The position numbers and the translations under genes were made by a program. The notes below the pieces were generated by a model. The model was given only the letters and a program-made list of their open reading frames with translations. It did no database searches and was not told the DNA's origin. Positions 53,929 through 64,000 of a stretch of 64,000 nucleotides of DNA are shown piece by piece. This DNA is from Myxococcus llanfairpwllgwyngyllgogerychwyrndrobwllllantysiliogogogochensis (GTDB taxonomy: Bacteria > Myxococcota > Myxococcia > Myxococcales > Myxococcaceae): the NCBI RefSeq assembly GCF_006636215.1, contig NZ_VIFM01000018.1, forward strand, positions 18,365-82,364, read 5' to 3'. The first letter of the stretch is position 1, and the number at the start of each line of letters is the position of its first letter.

Positions 53929-56367
53929 TCAGCGCCGTGCGCGCAGCTCGAGCCCCGCGGGAGGGAAGGTTCCTCCCACGTGGGTCCACTCGAGCCGGAC
54001 CTGACGGCGGCCCTCGGGCGGAAGCTCGAGGACCGCCAGCACCCTGCCCTCTCCACGCTGGTTGACGCGGACGTCCATGCGCTGGCCGTCGACCTTCATC
54101 GCCAGGTTCAGCACTCCAGCCTGTGGGAAGAAGTGTTCTGAGGGATGGAGTCGCGGCGAGGTGAGCAGCAATTCCACCTCGCGCGGCTCGCTGTCCTCGT
54201 TCTCCAGCGTGTACGTCAGCTGGTACGAGACGCCCCGGGCACCGTCGTGCGTCCTGTCGTCCCGAGCGGATGCGGCGCGCGAGGCGGAGGTCCCCGAGGT
54301 CGGCGTCAACGTCGGAGCGTCAGGCCCCGTGCCCGCGCGCCTGCGGGGCATGGACATGACGAGGTCGCCCGCGAGCGTTCCTGGCGACAGGCGCAGCGTG
54401 CGCTCACCCACGAAGAGGCTGCCTGCTTCGCTCACCCCCTGGAGTGAGGGGAAGGCCGTCGTGCCCGCATCCCCGGCGGTGGCCAGCGGATGCTCGCTCC
54501 GGGAGATGGCGGCGAGCTCGTCGGGAGTGAGTGGCAGGGGGCTGGACACGGTGGCCAGACGGAACCGCGCGCCGGGGTCTACCTGCCCCTTCGAGTCCAA
54601 GGCCGTGAAGTCCAGGAGGGCGCAGAGCGTGCCCGACTTTTCGTGACGCGCATCCAGGACGACCACCGTCGCGCCAGGCGGCACGGTGAGAGAGCCCTCA
54701 AAGGCGCCCCGGGTTCCCAGGCGCACGTCGTCCAGGTGGGACAGGTCGAGGTCGTCACGGACGAGCGGACGGGACTGGCGCTCTGATTCGTCACGGGCAT
54801 CGAGGACGGCGTCGAGGAGGCCCGAGGCGAGGACCGCATGCGGTCCTCGGAAGAACAGGCCCTCTGGGTCTGGTTCCTTGCCTTGCCCTGCCTGCGCGTC
54901 GACCAGTCCCGTGAGGTCCTCGTCGATGGGCTCCTGGCTCAACGGGTTGAAGGGCGCACCCGTGGTGCTCGGCGGGAACTGGGGCGTGAGGTACTTGGAG
55001 AAGAGGCCACCCTTGACCTGGAGCTGGATGGGACGGCCCGACGTGTTTCGCAGCACGACGGAGCAACGCCCGGTTCCCTCGGAGGCTGCTTCCACGCGGT
55101 TGATGGCGCGCACGTACAGCCGGGCCTGACCGGAGAAGGTGTAGCCGCCCTCGCTCTTTCCCGGCACGAGCCGACTCATCGTGGAGCCGAGGACACCCCA
55201 GGTCCGAATCGTCTCCGGGCTCGCGTGGACGAGGAGAGGCGCGCCCGTGAAGGCGCCCTCGATGGGTGCGAGGGCGGAGATGGGGAGCACCTCCGAGTCG
55301 AGGTCACCCACGGACAGCGGCGGTCGCGTGTGCGTTCGCGCTTCGTAGCGAGGAGGCGGGGCTTCGTCCTCGATGGGCGGCACCTCCGCGATGATCACAT
55401 CGTCCGAGGAGGACTCCTCCGACTCCACGCTGGGTTCCCGAGATGAAACCAGCGTGAGCCCACGCCGCGAAGGAGGCTTCGCGGGAGCTTCGGACGGCGG
55501 ACTCGCGATGGGATTCGCCCGTGGCTTCGCCGCGTGAGTCGCCTCGACAACCTTCACGTGCGACTTCGCCTCATGCGCTGTCTCGATGGGCGTTGCTTGC
55601 GGCTTCGCCTCGTGAGCTGTCTCGATGGGCGTTGCTTGCGCCTTCGTCTCTTGCGCGGTCTCGATGGGCGTTGCTCGCGGCTTCGCCTCGTGCGCTGTCT
55701 CGATGGGCGTTGCTTGCGACTTCACTCCCTCGACACTCTTGAGGGACATCTCTTGCGGCGTGACGTCGGCGGAGCGTTCAGCGGACTTCGCCTGTCCTTT
55801 GCCCACGGGCTTCGCTTGGGGCTTCGCGGATTCAGAAGTCCCGGTGGCCTTCGACTGTCCCTTCAGTGCCTGCGCATCTCCCGCCGGCTTCACCTGTGCC
55901 TTCGATGCCTGCGTATCTCCCGCCGAGTTCCCCTGTGACTTCGTCGCCTGCGCATCTCCAGCCGACTTCGCCTGCGCCCTTGGGGCCTGTACATCGCCAG
56001 CGGCCTTGGCCTGTGCCTTCGAGGCCTGCGTATCTCCCGCTGACTTCCCCTGTGCCTTCGGGGCCTGAGCATCTCCAGCGGCCTTCGCCTGCGCCCTCGG
56101 GGCCTGAGCATCTCCAGCGGCCTTCGCCTGCGCCCTCGGGGCTTGTGCTCCCCCCGCCTGCTTCGCCTGTGCCCTCGGGGCCTGCGCGGCTCCAGGCGAC
56201 TTCCCCTGCGCCTTCGGAGCCACGGCGGGCTCCGGCTTTCGTGCGGGCTTCTTCGCGGACTCCGCCCCTTGCCCCGCAGAGGGCTTTCCCCCGGCGGACG
56301 CCCCACGGGTCGTCGGAGGGGCGGGTTTCGAGGACGAACGTCTGGGCGGCGGCTTCGGGGGCGGCAT
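53929..56367 (-). CDS. Repeat-rich 812-residue protein of unknown function
   Basis: The N-terminal third is low complexity: a Lys/Pro start, then nine 13-residue repeats of the AQAPRAQAKAAGD type (residues 61-177), then five 13-residue repeats of the ATPIETAHEAKPR type (219-283). Basic, Ala- and Gln-rich, it is likely disordered and could bind polyanions. The C-terminal ~450 residues look folded and beta-rich, with VYVRAINRVEAASEGTGRCS-like strands (LYVRAINRVEAA), LTVPPGATVVVLDARHE and YTLENEDSEPREVELLLTS, suggesting immunoglobulin-like modules. There is no signal peptide. Function is unknown. Confidence 0.78.
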   Translation of the reverse strand: MPPPKPPPRRSSSKPAPPTTRGASAGGKPSAGQGAESAKKPARKPEPAVAPKAQGKSPGAAQAPRAQAKQAGGAQAPRAQAKAAGDAQAPRAQAKAAGDAQAPKAQGKSAGDTQASKAQAKAAGDVQAPRAQAKSAGDAQATKSQGNSAGDTQASKAQVKPAGDAQALKGQSKATGTSESAKPQAKPVGKGQAKSAERSADVTPQEMSLKSVEGVKSQATPIETAHEAKPRATPIETAQETKAQATPIETAHEAKPQATPIETAHEAKSHVKVVEATHAAKPRANPIASPPSEAPAKPPSRRGLTLVSSREPSVESEESSSDDVIIAEVPPIEDEAPPPRYEARTHTRPPLSVGDLDSEVLPISALAPIEGAFTGAPLLVHASPETIRTWGVLGSTMSRLVPGKSEGGYTFSGQARLYVRAINRVEAASEGTGRCSVVLRNTSGRPIQLQVKGGLFSKYLTPQFPPSTTGAPFNPLSQEPIDEDLTGLVDAQAGQGKEPDPEGLFFRGPHAVLASGLLDAVLDARDESERQSRPLVRDDLDLSHLDDVRLGTRGAFEGSLTVPPGATVVVLDARHEKSGTLCALLDFTALDSKGQVDPGARFRLATVSSPLPLTPDELAAISRSEHPLATAGDAGTTAFPSLQGVSEAGSLFVGERTLRLSPGTLAGDLVMSMPRRRAGTGPDAPTLTPTSGTSASRAASARDDRTHDGARGVSYQLTYTLENEDSEPREVELLLTSPRLHPSEHFFPQAGVLNLAMKVDGQRMDVRVNQRGEGRVLAVLELPPEGRRQVRLEWTHVGGTFPPAGLELRARR
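55519..55713 (-). repeat. Five 39-bp coding tandem repeats (ATPIETAHEAKPR type)
   Basis: Five consecutive 39-base units inside the 812-residue gene, residues 219-283; four begin ATPIETA, the fifth is diverged (VKVVEATHAAKPR). Confidence 0.85.
55837..56187 (-). repeat. Nine 39-bp coding tandem repeats (AQAPRAQAKAAGD type)
   Basis: Nine consecutive 39-base units, residues 61-177 of the same gene. Each encodes (A/T/V)QA(P/S/T/L)(R/K)xQxK/N-xAGD. The period equals that of the second repeat block although the sequences differ. Confidence 0.88.
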
Positions 56368-56379
56368 GGAGAGATCCTC

Positions 56380-56772
56380 TCACGCCCGCGACCACTTCCT
56401 CCAGGCAAGGCCCGTCAAGGCGAGCACCCCGACGGTGGGCACGGCCCACGGCCCCACCCTCGCGAGCCGGTGCTCCCAGACATCCACCCGGTCCGCCAGG
56501 AGCAAGATCATCCAGTGGCGCGCCAGGTGGTCCGGGTAGCCATAGGCCACCTTGCGCAACAGCCCGCTCACCCCGTGAGGCGGCTGCGCGGTGCCGAACA
56601 CCGGGGGGAACCCGGCACGGCCCTTGTGCTTGAACACGCGCACGTCCGAGTGCTGCACACGGATGGGCACGCGCGCCCCCGGCATGGGTTGAGGCGTTCT
56701 CTCCATCGGCACACCCGGACGACTGGAGGGTTCCAGGTCCACCGCGGCGTCAGGAATGGGTCTATCCGGCAT
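56380..56772 (-). CDS. Small protein with one C-terminal membrane segment
   Basis: Protein of 130 residues. The C-terminus has one hydrophobic helix (GPWAVPTVGVLALTGLAW) followed by a basic tail, which would anchor it in the membrane. The rest (VRVQHSDVRVFKHKGRAGFPP and GLLRKVAYGYPDHLARHWMILLL) is unassigned. It starts 18 bases after the alcohol dehydrogenase gene on the same strand, so the two are probably one transcript. Confidence 0.65.
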   Translation of the reverse strand: MPDRPIPDAAVDLEPSSRPGVPMERTPQPMPGARVPIRVQHSDVRVFKHKGRAGFPPVFGTAQPPHGVSGLLRKVAYGYPDHLARHWMILLLADRVDVWEHRLARVGPWAVPTVGVLALTGLAWRKWSRA

Positions 56773-56790
56773 GGTTCGGCTCCTTGCTCG

Positions 56791-57939
56791 TCACGCGTGC
56801 CCGGGGGTGAGGACGCACTTGACGCAGCCGTCCTGCTTCTGGGCGAACAGGTGGTACGCCTTGGGTGCCTCCTCCAGCGGGAAGCGGTGGGTGATGATGC
56901 CCTTCGCGTCGATGCGGCCCTCACGGATGTGCTGGAGCAGATGCGGCATGTAGCGACGCACGTTGCACTGGTTCATCCGCAGCGTGAGTCCCTTGTTCAT
57001 CGCGGTGCCAATGGGCATCAGGTTCCACGGCGGGCCGTACACTCCAACGATGGAGACGTTGCCGCCCTTGCGCACGACATCGATGCACCAGGTGAGCACC
57101 GTGGGCGCGCCCGCCTCGAGCTTCAATCCCAGCCCCAGCACGCGCTGCCCCAGCGAGCCCTCGGCCTCCATGCCCACCGCGTCGATGCACACGTCCGGCC
57201 CGCGCCCCTCGAACAGCTCCTTCAGGTAGAGGACGATGTCGTCCACCTCCCGGAAGTTCACCGTCTCCACCTTCGCGTACCGCTCCGCGAAGTCGAGCCG
57301 GTACTGCACGCAGTCCACCGCGATGACCCGGCCCGCGCCCATCAGCCACGCGGACCGCATGGCGAACAGGCCCACCGGGCCCGCGCCGAACACCACCACC
57401 GTCTCGCCGCCCTTGATTTCACCCATCTCCGCGCCCATGTAGCCGGTGGGCAGGATGTCTCCGAGGAAGAGCGCCTCCTCGTCCTCCATGCCGTCGGGAA
57501 TCTTCAGTGGCCCCACGTCCGCGAAGGGCACGCGCACGTACTCGGCCTGCCCGCCGTCGTAGCCGCCCGTCGTGTGCGAATAGCCATACACGCCGCACGC
57601 CACGTCGCTCGATGGGTTGCTGTTCTCACACGAGGCCGTCAGCCCTCGCTGACAGTAGAAGCAGGTGCCACAGGAGATGTTGAAGGGCACCACCACCCGG
57701 TCGCCCTTATGTAACTGGCTCACCTCGGAGCCCAGCTCCTCCACCACACCGGTGAACTCATGACCGAACGTGTGGCCCACGCGGGTATCCGGCACCAGGC
57801 CGTGCAACAGGTGCAGGTCCGAGCCACAGATGGCCGTGCGGGTCACCTTGAGGATGACGTCCTGCGGGTGCTCCAACCGAGGGTCTGGCTTGTTCTCCAC
57901 CCGGACCTTGAACGGCCCCTGGTACGTCAGTGCACGCAT
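56791..57939 (-). CDS. Zinc-dependent alcohol dehydrogenase (formaldehyde dehydrogenase-like)
   Basis: Medium-chain dehydrogenase of 382 residues. Catalytic zinc ligands lie in TAICGSDLHLLHG and GHEFTGVV (Cys, His, Glu); the structural zinc is held by CGTCFYCQRGLTASC. The NAD-binding fold starts at VVVFGAGPVGLFAMRSAWLMG (shortened). The insert and the YGPPWNLMPIG region match the glutathione-independent formaldehyde dehydrogenase/threonine dehydrogenase-like subgroup. It would oxidise an alcohol or aldehyde with NAD+. Start 57939 (MRALTYQG) is the conserved one; an upstream ATG at 57960 is also open. Confidence 0.92.
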   Translation of the reverse strand: MRALTYQGPFKVRVENKPDPRLEHPQDVILKVTRTAICGSDLHLLHGLVPDTRVGHTFGHEFTGVVEELGSEVSQLHKGDRVVVPFNISCGTCFYCQRGLTASCENSNPSSDVACGVYGYSHTTGGYDGGQAEYVRVPFADVGPLKIPDGMEDEEALFLGDILPTGYMGAEMGEIKGGETVVVFGAGPVGLFAMRSAWLMGAGRVIAVDCVQYRLDFAERYAKVETVNFREVDDIVLYLKELFEGRGPDVCIDAVGMEAEGSLGQRVLGLGLKLEAGAPTVLTWCIDVVRKGGNVSIVGVYGPPWNLMPIGTAMNKGLTLRMNQCNVRRYMPHLLQHIREGRIDAKGIITHRFPLEEAPKAYHLFAQKQDGCVKCVLTPGHA

Positions 57940-58049
57940 GTGAGTCCTCTCCCGTTGCACATACGGGTGAGGACTCCGACGCCTCGCGGCAAGACGCTCG
58001 ACAGCGAGCCCCTGCCTGCCATGCCGCCTTGTGGCGCGGACACCGCCGC

Positions 58050-58721
58050 TCAGCCGACCACGGGCTCCACGGGAAGCTCCGTCGCCCGCCAGAGGTACCA
58101 GCTCACCACGGTGCGCCAGGGCCGCCAGCGCTCACCGTATTCCAGCAGCGCCTTGGGGCGCGGCATCTCCGGAAGCCCATACGCGAGCATGAAGCCCTTG
58201 CGCACGCCGAAGTCGTCCACCGGCAGCACGTCCGGCCGACCGAGCCTGGAGATGAGCAGCATCTCCACCGTCCACTGACCGATGCCTCTCACCTGCGTGA
58301 AATGCTCGATGAGCGAGGCGTCGTCCATGCGCCGCACGCGGGACAGGGGAGGAACGGTGCCGTCCAGTGACTTGCGCGCCAGGTCCTGGAGCGCGGCCAG
58401 CTTGTTGGCGGACAGGCCCGCCTCGCGCAGCACCGGCTCCGACACGGACAGCAGGGCCTGGGGCGTGAAGCGGCGGCCCTTGCCCACGCGCTCGCTGACG
58501 CGCTCGAAGATGGCGGCGGCGGCGCGGCCGTGGAGCTGCTGATAGACGATGGACTCCGCCAGCGCTGCGAAGGGACTGTGCAGGGGGCTCAACTGGAGGC
58601 GGAAGGAGCCCACGCGCTTCATCAGCGCGCCCAGCTTCGGGTCCTCGCGCGCCAGGGCACGGCGGACCTCGGGAGTGAAGGCTTCGGGCAGGCGCGGGGC
58701 GGTGGGAGCAGGACGCGGCAT
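58050..58721 (-). CDS. AlkA-like DNA-3-methyladenine glycosylase
   Basis: Base-excision repair enzyme of 223 residues of the HhH-GPD superfamily. SIVYQQLHGRAAAAIFERV opens the domain, the helix-hairpin-helix is VRGIGQWTVEMLLI, and the catalytic aspartate follows in LPVDDFGVRKG. The C-terminal WRPWRTVVSWYLWR is typical of AlkA and of yeast Mag1-type enzymes. It lacks the N-terminal beta domain of E. coli AlkA, like the shorter bacterial forms. It would remove alkylated purines from DNA. Confidence 0.92.
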   Translation of the reverse strand: MPRPAPTAPRLPEAFTPEVRRALAREDPKLGALMKRVGSFRLQLSPLHSPFAALAESIVYQQLHGRAAAAIFERVSERVGKGRRFTPQALLSVSEPVLREAGLSANKLAALQDLARKSLDGTVPPLSRVRRMDDASLIEHFTQVRGIGQWTVEMLLISRLGRPDVLPVDDFGVRKGFMLAYGLPEMPRPKALLEYGERWRPWRTVVSWYLWRATELPVEPVVG

Positions 58722-58789
58722 GAGAGGGGTGACATGCTGCCGCTCCCAGCGCCCCGCGCAACCCGATTCTTGTCACGAAGAACCGAGAC

Positions 58790-59278
58790 TCAGAGTGGCG
58801 CGGCCTTGTCCGTCTCGGAGGGCACCTGGCGCCGGGGCTCGCCCTCCATCAGCTCGTCGAACTCCTCCTCCATCTGGAGGCCCAGGTCCTCGAGCTGCTC
58901 CTTGGAGACGAGCTTGCGGACCTTCTTGAAGAGGTCACCCTCCTCTTCCTCCACGTGGTGCTCTATCTGCTCCTGGAGCACCTTCATCTTCGCGTCGAAA
59001 TCCTCGTCGTGCGGCTCCATCTCCATCAGGTCGGCGATGATGCGCTTGGCGGACAGGTGCTCCTCCACGGCCTCGCGCAGCAGGTCCTCGGTGTCGTTGG
59101 CCTTGGACGCCGGATAGAAGTACTGCTCCTCGATGGTGGTGTGCGCACTGAGCCGGTCGGCGATCATCTCGAACAACTCCCGGCGCTTCGCATCGGCGTG
59201 GTCCGGGAGCTTGCCGTACTGCGTGAAGAGCTTCTTCACCTCGGCGTGTTGCTGCTTCAGGAGGTCCAACGCGTTCAT
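58790..59278 (-). CDS. Hemerythrin-domain protein
   Basis: Protein of 162 residues with a hemerythrin fold: LLKQQHAEVKKLF supplies the first His, HTTIEEQYFYP the second His-Glu pair, EEHLSAKRII the third, and QIEHHVEEEEGDLF the fourth. These bind a di-iron centre that carries oxygen or senses redox or nitric oxide. The C-terminal ~45 residues are acidic. ATG 59278 (MNALDLLK) is chosen; upstream sequence in frame is not conserved. It follows the FAD/Rieske gene by 53 bases on the same strand. Confidence 0.9.
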   Translation of the reverse strand: MNALDLLKQQHAEVKKLFTQYGKLPDHADAKRRELFEMIADRLSAHTTIEEQYFYPASKANDTEDLLREAVEEHLSAKRIIADLMEMEPHDEDFDAKMKVLQEQIEHHVEEEEGDLFKKVRKLVSKEQLEDLGLQMEEEFDELMEGEPRRQVPSETDKAAPL

Positions 59279-59331
59279 GGGTGTATCTCCGTGTCCGACG
59301 GGGTTCTTGTCATCAAACGAAGAAGCCGGGC

Positions 59332-60843
59332 TCAGCGGGGCAGCTTGCGGGAGGGCAGGTCCTTCACCGCGGGCCCATTGAGCACCTTGCCGGTGGGGCT
59401 GTAGCGCGCGCCGTGACAGGGGCAGTCCCACGAGCGCTCCGCGCCGTTCCAGTGCACGTGGCAGCCCAGATGCGTGCACACCGGAGACACCGCGTGAGAG
59501 GTTCCGTCCGCCTCGCGGTAGACGGCCACCTTCTGCCCTTCGACTTCCAGAATCTTCGCCTCGCCGGGTGCCACCTCGGACAGGTGCTTGCCCTCGGGCT
59601 TCGCCAGCCGGTCCGCGACGAAGCGGAAGGCCGTCTCCGCGTTCTCCTGGATGAAGTCCTTCGCGCCCGCCAGCGGTTTGACGCGCGTGGCGTCATACAG
59701 CGCGGCGTAGGGACTCTGCCGACCCAGGATGAGGTCGCTGATGAGCATCCCCGCCAGCGTGCCGAACGTCATGCCCGTCCCGGAGAAACCCGTCGCCACG
59801 TAGACATGGCGGCTGGCGCTGTTGCGGCCGATGTACGGCAGCCCGTCCGTGGACTCGATGACCTGACCGGACCAGCGATACGTGAGCTGCTTCACCGGGA
59901 AGTGCTTGCGCGCATAGTCCTCCAGCGCCGCGTAGCGCCGCCCGGTGTCCTCCTCCGCGCCGACCTTGTGGTCCTCGCCACCGACGATGACGTACGCGCG
60001 GCCCTCGACGGACTGCGTGCGGATGTAGTGATAGGGCTCCTGCGAGTCGTAGTACTGCCCGGGCTCCAGCGGACCTTCGAGCGGACCCGCCACCGTGTAG
60101 CTGCGATACGCGGACAGCTTCGTCTGCAGCAGCACCCGGTTGAGCGGCGAGTGGGTGGCCTCCACCACGGCCGCGGTGGTGACGGTGCCCCGGTCCGTGA
60201 CGATGCGACAGGGCGCGCCGTCGTGGACCTCCGTCACCCGCGTGTTCTCGAACAGGAAGCAGCCCTCGCCTATCAGCGAGTCCACCAGCCCGAGCAGGTA
60301 CTTGCGCGGATGGAACAGCGCCTGGTCCTCCACGCGCAGCGCGCCCTTCACCGGGAAGGGCAGCGGCACCGCGTGGGTGAGGGAGGCATGAAGGCCCGCG
60401 TCGCGCGCGGCGGAGAGTTCCTGCTCCAGCGACGCCCACTGACGCGCGGTCTCCGCGTAGCGGAACGAGGGGACGCGCTGGAAGTCACAGTCCAGGGAGA
60501 GTTCCTGGACGAGCGAGGCCACCTGCTCCATCGCCGCGCGGCTGGAGGACGCCGCCAGTCGGGCACCCTTCTCCCCGAAGTCTCGCCGCAGCGTGGCGTA
60601 GGGCGTGTCGAGCAACTCCGTGAGGTGGGCGGTGGTCTGCCCCGTCTGGCCCGACAGGATGCGGTTCATCTCCAGCACCGCCACCCGCTTTCCCGCGCGC
60701 TTCAGCAGCCATGCCGTGGTGAGTCCGGTGATGCCCGCACCGATGACGACGACATCCACCACCAGGTCGCCCGCAAGCGCCGGGAAGTCACGCGGCGGGG
60801 CAGTCAAGGTCCAGAGCGACCGGTTCGTCCGCGTCTCATCCAT
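59332..60843 (-). CDS. FAD-dependent oxidoreductase with C-terminal Rieske domain
   Basis: Protein of 503 residues. The N-terminal Rossmann motif VIGAGITGLTTAWLLKRAG binds FAD; the DAO-type domain runs to about 390, with GFSGTGMTFGTLAGMLISDL near its end. From ~420 a Rieske domain follows with CTHLGC and CPCHGA, the Cys-His pairs that hold a [2Fe-2S] cluster. Proteins of this plan (gamma-glutamylputrescine-oxidase-like plus Rieske) are common but poorly characterised; the substrate is probably an amine or amino acid. It precedes the hemerythrin gene on the same strand, a likely redox pair. Confidence 0.9.
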   Translation of the reverse strand: MDETRTNRSLWTLTAPPRDFPALAGDLVVDVVVIGAGITGLTTAWLLKRAGKRVAVLEMNRILSGQTGQTTAHLTELLDTPYATLRRDFGEKGARLAASSSRAAMEQVASLVQELSLDCDFQRVPSFRYAETARQWASLEQELSAARDAGLHASLTHAVPLPFPVKGALRVEDQALFHPRKYLLGLVDSLIGEGCFLFENTRVTEVHDGAPCRIVTDRGTVTTAAVVEATHSPLNRVLLQTKLSAYRSYTVAGPLEGPLEPGQYYDSQEPYHYIRTQSVEGRAYVIVGGEDHKVGAEEDTGRRYAALEDYARKHFPVKQLTYRWSGQVIESTDGLPYIGRNSASRHVYVATGFSGTGMTFGTLAGMLISDLILGRQSPYAALYDATRVKPLAGAKDFIQENAETAFRFVADRLAKPEGKHLSEVAPGEAKILEVEGQKVAVYREADGTSHAVSPVCTHLGCHVHWNGAERSWDCPCHGARYSPTGKVLNGPAVKDLPSRKLPR

Positions 60844-61080
60844 GTCCTCAACCTAGGAATGCGCCGGAGGTGCGATAACCCGCCGAGTCGAAGCACGGGC
60901 CTGCCCGGCTGCCCGGCTTGGGAGTCACTCGGGATGTGCACGAGCGGACAGAGCCGGGGGCCGGGTGTTGGCAAGTCACGTCGACGAGGAAGCGGTTCTG
61001 GGGTGGGCAGACCCGCCGCGCTAGAAAAGGGCTGGGTCGGCCCCCCCGAACCCTGCCGAAAGACCAGGGAGCCACAAAGG

Positions 61081-61287
61081 ATGCCCGTGGAAAGAATGGC
61101 TGGGAGCACCAGCCTCGTCGATGTCATGGACCGGGTCCTGGACCGCGGCCTTCGCTGGGACGATGTCGTCCACGCGGACCGCCTCTCTCCCGAGCATGCC
61201 GCCCGTGTCGTGGTGACCTATCTGGAGGTTCGGACCGACGACACCCCGCGCCCTGGCGAAACACCTCGTCCCACTCCTGGAGCCTGA
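61081..61287 (+). CDS. Short GvpA-like protein (68 aa)
   Basis: Protein of 68 residues. STSLVDVMDRVLDRGLRWDD and AARVVVTYLEV recall the two conserved parts of gas-vesicle proteins GvpA/J/M (SLAEVxDRILDKG; EARVVIAxVETY), but the middle is shorter and diverged. The last 16 residues are Pro/Thr/Arg-rich. No other gas-vesicle gene is present in the window. It ends five bases before the sensor kinase start, so the two are coupled; a signalling rather than buoyancy role is more likely. The resemblance is weak. Confidence 0.45.
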   Translation: MPVERMAGSTSLVDVMDRVLDRGLRWDDVVHADRLSPEHAARVVVTYLEVRTDDTPRPGETPRPTPGA

Positions 61288-61291
61288 CGCA

Positions 61292-63402
<2,111 letters not shown>

Positions 63403-63406
<4 letters not shown>

Positions 63407-63813
63407 CGAATCCCTCCCCGAACCTCAAGCCGCTCGTACTCGTCGTGGACGACTACGACGACGCGCGGGAGATGTACGCCGAGTACCTGGAGTTCTCCGG
63501 GTTCCGCGTGGCGCAGGCGAGGAACGGCCAGGAGGCACTGGACCAGGCCTTCGCGCTCACACCGGACATCATCCTGATGGACCTGTCGTTGCCCATCATC
63601 GACGGGTGGGAGGCGACGCGGCGGCTGAAGAACGATGACCGCACGCGCACCATCCCCGTCGTCGCGCTCACCGGCCATGCGATGACGGGCCAGTCGGACG
63701 AGGCGAAGGGCGCGGGGTGCGACTCCTTCGTCACCAAGCCGTGCCTCCCCGACGAGCTGGTGGCGGAGGTCCGGCACATCCTCGCTCAGCGCGGAGCCGC
63801 CGTGTCCCACTGA
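63403..63813 (+). CDS. Single-domain response regulator
   Basis: Receiver of 136 residues with no output domain. Acidic pair in LVVDDYDDAREMY, phospho-acceptor D60 in ILMDLSLPIIDGWE, Thr in VVALTGHA and Lys in FVTKPCLPDEL are all present. It overlaps the kinase stop by four bases (ATGA). A stand-alone receiver usually relays phosphate to another protein or acts by direct contact. Confidence 0.92.
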
Positions 63814-63822
63814 GACGTGCCC

Positions 63823-63955
63823 ATGCCACGGACCTCTCGCCCTCCCAACAAGTCCAAGGCCTCCGGTCGGCGCGGCGCCCCGGCACGCAAGAGTACTCCC
63901 GCGCGCAAGGCGCCCCGACGCACGACCTCCGCCGAGGAAACCCGTCCCCCCACCC
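63823..63955 (+). CDS. Start of basic protein, truncated by contig end
   Basis: ATG 63823 opens a frame rich in Arg, Lys, Pro and Ala (MPRTSRPPNKSKASGRRG), ten bases after the response regulator stop. It is real or at least plausible up to about 63955; beyond that the bases are adapter. The rest of the gene is outside the window. The basic N-terminus is typical of disordered, nucleic-acid-binding tails. Confidence 0.5.
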
Positions 63956-64000
63956 CTGTCCCTTATACACTTCTGCGAGTCCACGAGACTGAAGCTGATT
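63956..64000. other. Nextera adapter contamination at contig end
   Basis: The bases CTGTCCCTTATACAC (63956-63970) and following match the 34-base Nextera transposase adapter at 30 of 34 positions up to CCACGAGAC (63989); the remaining 11 bases fit an index plus adapter start. Its translations YTLLRVHET and, on the other strand, KCIRDR are known adapter signatures. These 45 bases are not genomic. Confidence 0.93.

Noticed and set aside
55519..56187. Regular repeats considered as a CRISPR array
   Set aside because: Units are contiguous 39-base coding repeats without spacers and keep one reading frame.
63717..63992. ORF ending PLYTSASPRD at the contig end
   Set aside because: Its C-terminus is translated adapter and the rest is a shadow of the response regulator.

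Overview
The window is high-GC DNA with tightly packed genes on both strands and very short or overlapping junctions. The gene content points to a member of the Myxococcaceae (Myxococcus, Corallococcus or a relative): a Hanks-type Ser/Thr kinase, a sigma-54 enhancer-binding regulator, many lipoproteins, a DUF2380-type polymorphic-toxin lipoprotein with a coupled downstream gene, and orphan sensor kinases. This placement is inference from gene families; no rRNA or other phylogenetic marker is present. No tRNA, rRNA, CRISPR array or insertion sequence was recognised.

Layout. 1-7.4 kb: the 3' part of a large two-ATPase protein, a three-gene p-aminobenzoate/anthranilate operon (synthase I, glutamine amidotransferase, class IV lyase), a small hydrolase and an RsuA-type pseudouridine synthase. 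7.5-16.8 kb: membrane proteins (ThrE-like, DoxX-like, AI-2E-type, DedA/YqaA-like), an exported nuclease with a lamin-tail domain, and an ODP-like metallo-beta-lactamase protein followed by a Ser/Thr kinase. 16.8-19.2 kb: an accessory patch with a lipoprotein toxin and putative immunity gene. 19.2-26.2 kb: a divergent MFS/LysR pair with clear palindromic operators, a phosphodiesterase-like protein, an AraC regulator, a TfoX-like protein with a histone-H1-like tail, and an acyl-CoA synthetase. 26.4-33.9 kb: cysteine synthesis (serine acetyltransferase, cysteine synthase), a class V aminotransferase, a triheme lipoprotein cytochrome, and a 5-oxoprolinase locus in which PxpA and PxpB are fused.

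33.9-40.6 kb: a GAF histidine kinase, then an operon of sigma factor, probable membrane anti-sigma factor, exported protein and a 981-residue TPR-CHAT (caspase-like) protein. 41.7-44 kb: a polar amino-acid ABC transporter whose binding protein and permease are one polypeptide. 45.4-49 kb: an oxidative-stress block (sigma-54 activator, peroxiredoxin, AhpD, Dps) with a good -24/-12 promoter ahead of the peroxiredoxin. 49-61 kb: lipoprotein, aminotransferase, AmpG-like MFS, a repeat-rich 812-residue protein, zinc alcohol dehydrogenase, AlkA-like glycosylase, hemerythrin and FAD/Rieske oxidoreductase. 61-63.8 kb: a short GvpA-resembling protein, a multi-sensor histidine kinase and its coupled response regulator.

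The last 45 bases are not genomic: they match a Nextera transposase adapter with a few errors, so the window ends at a contig end contaminated by library adapter. The candidates most worth following are the sigma/anti-sigma/CHAT operon, the toxin-immunity pair and the sigma-54 peroxiredoxin locus.
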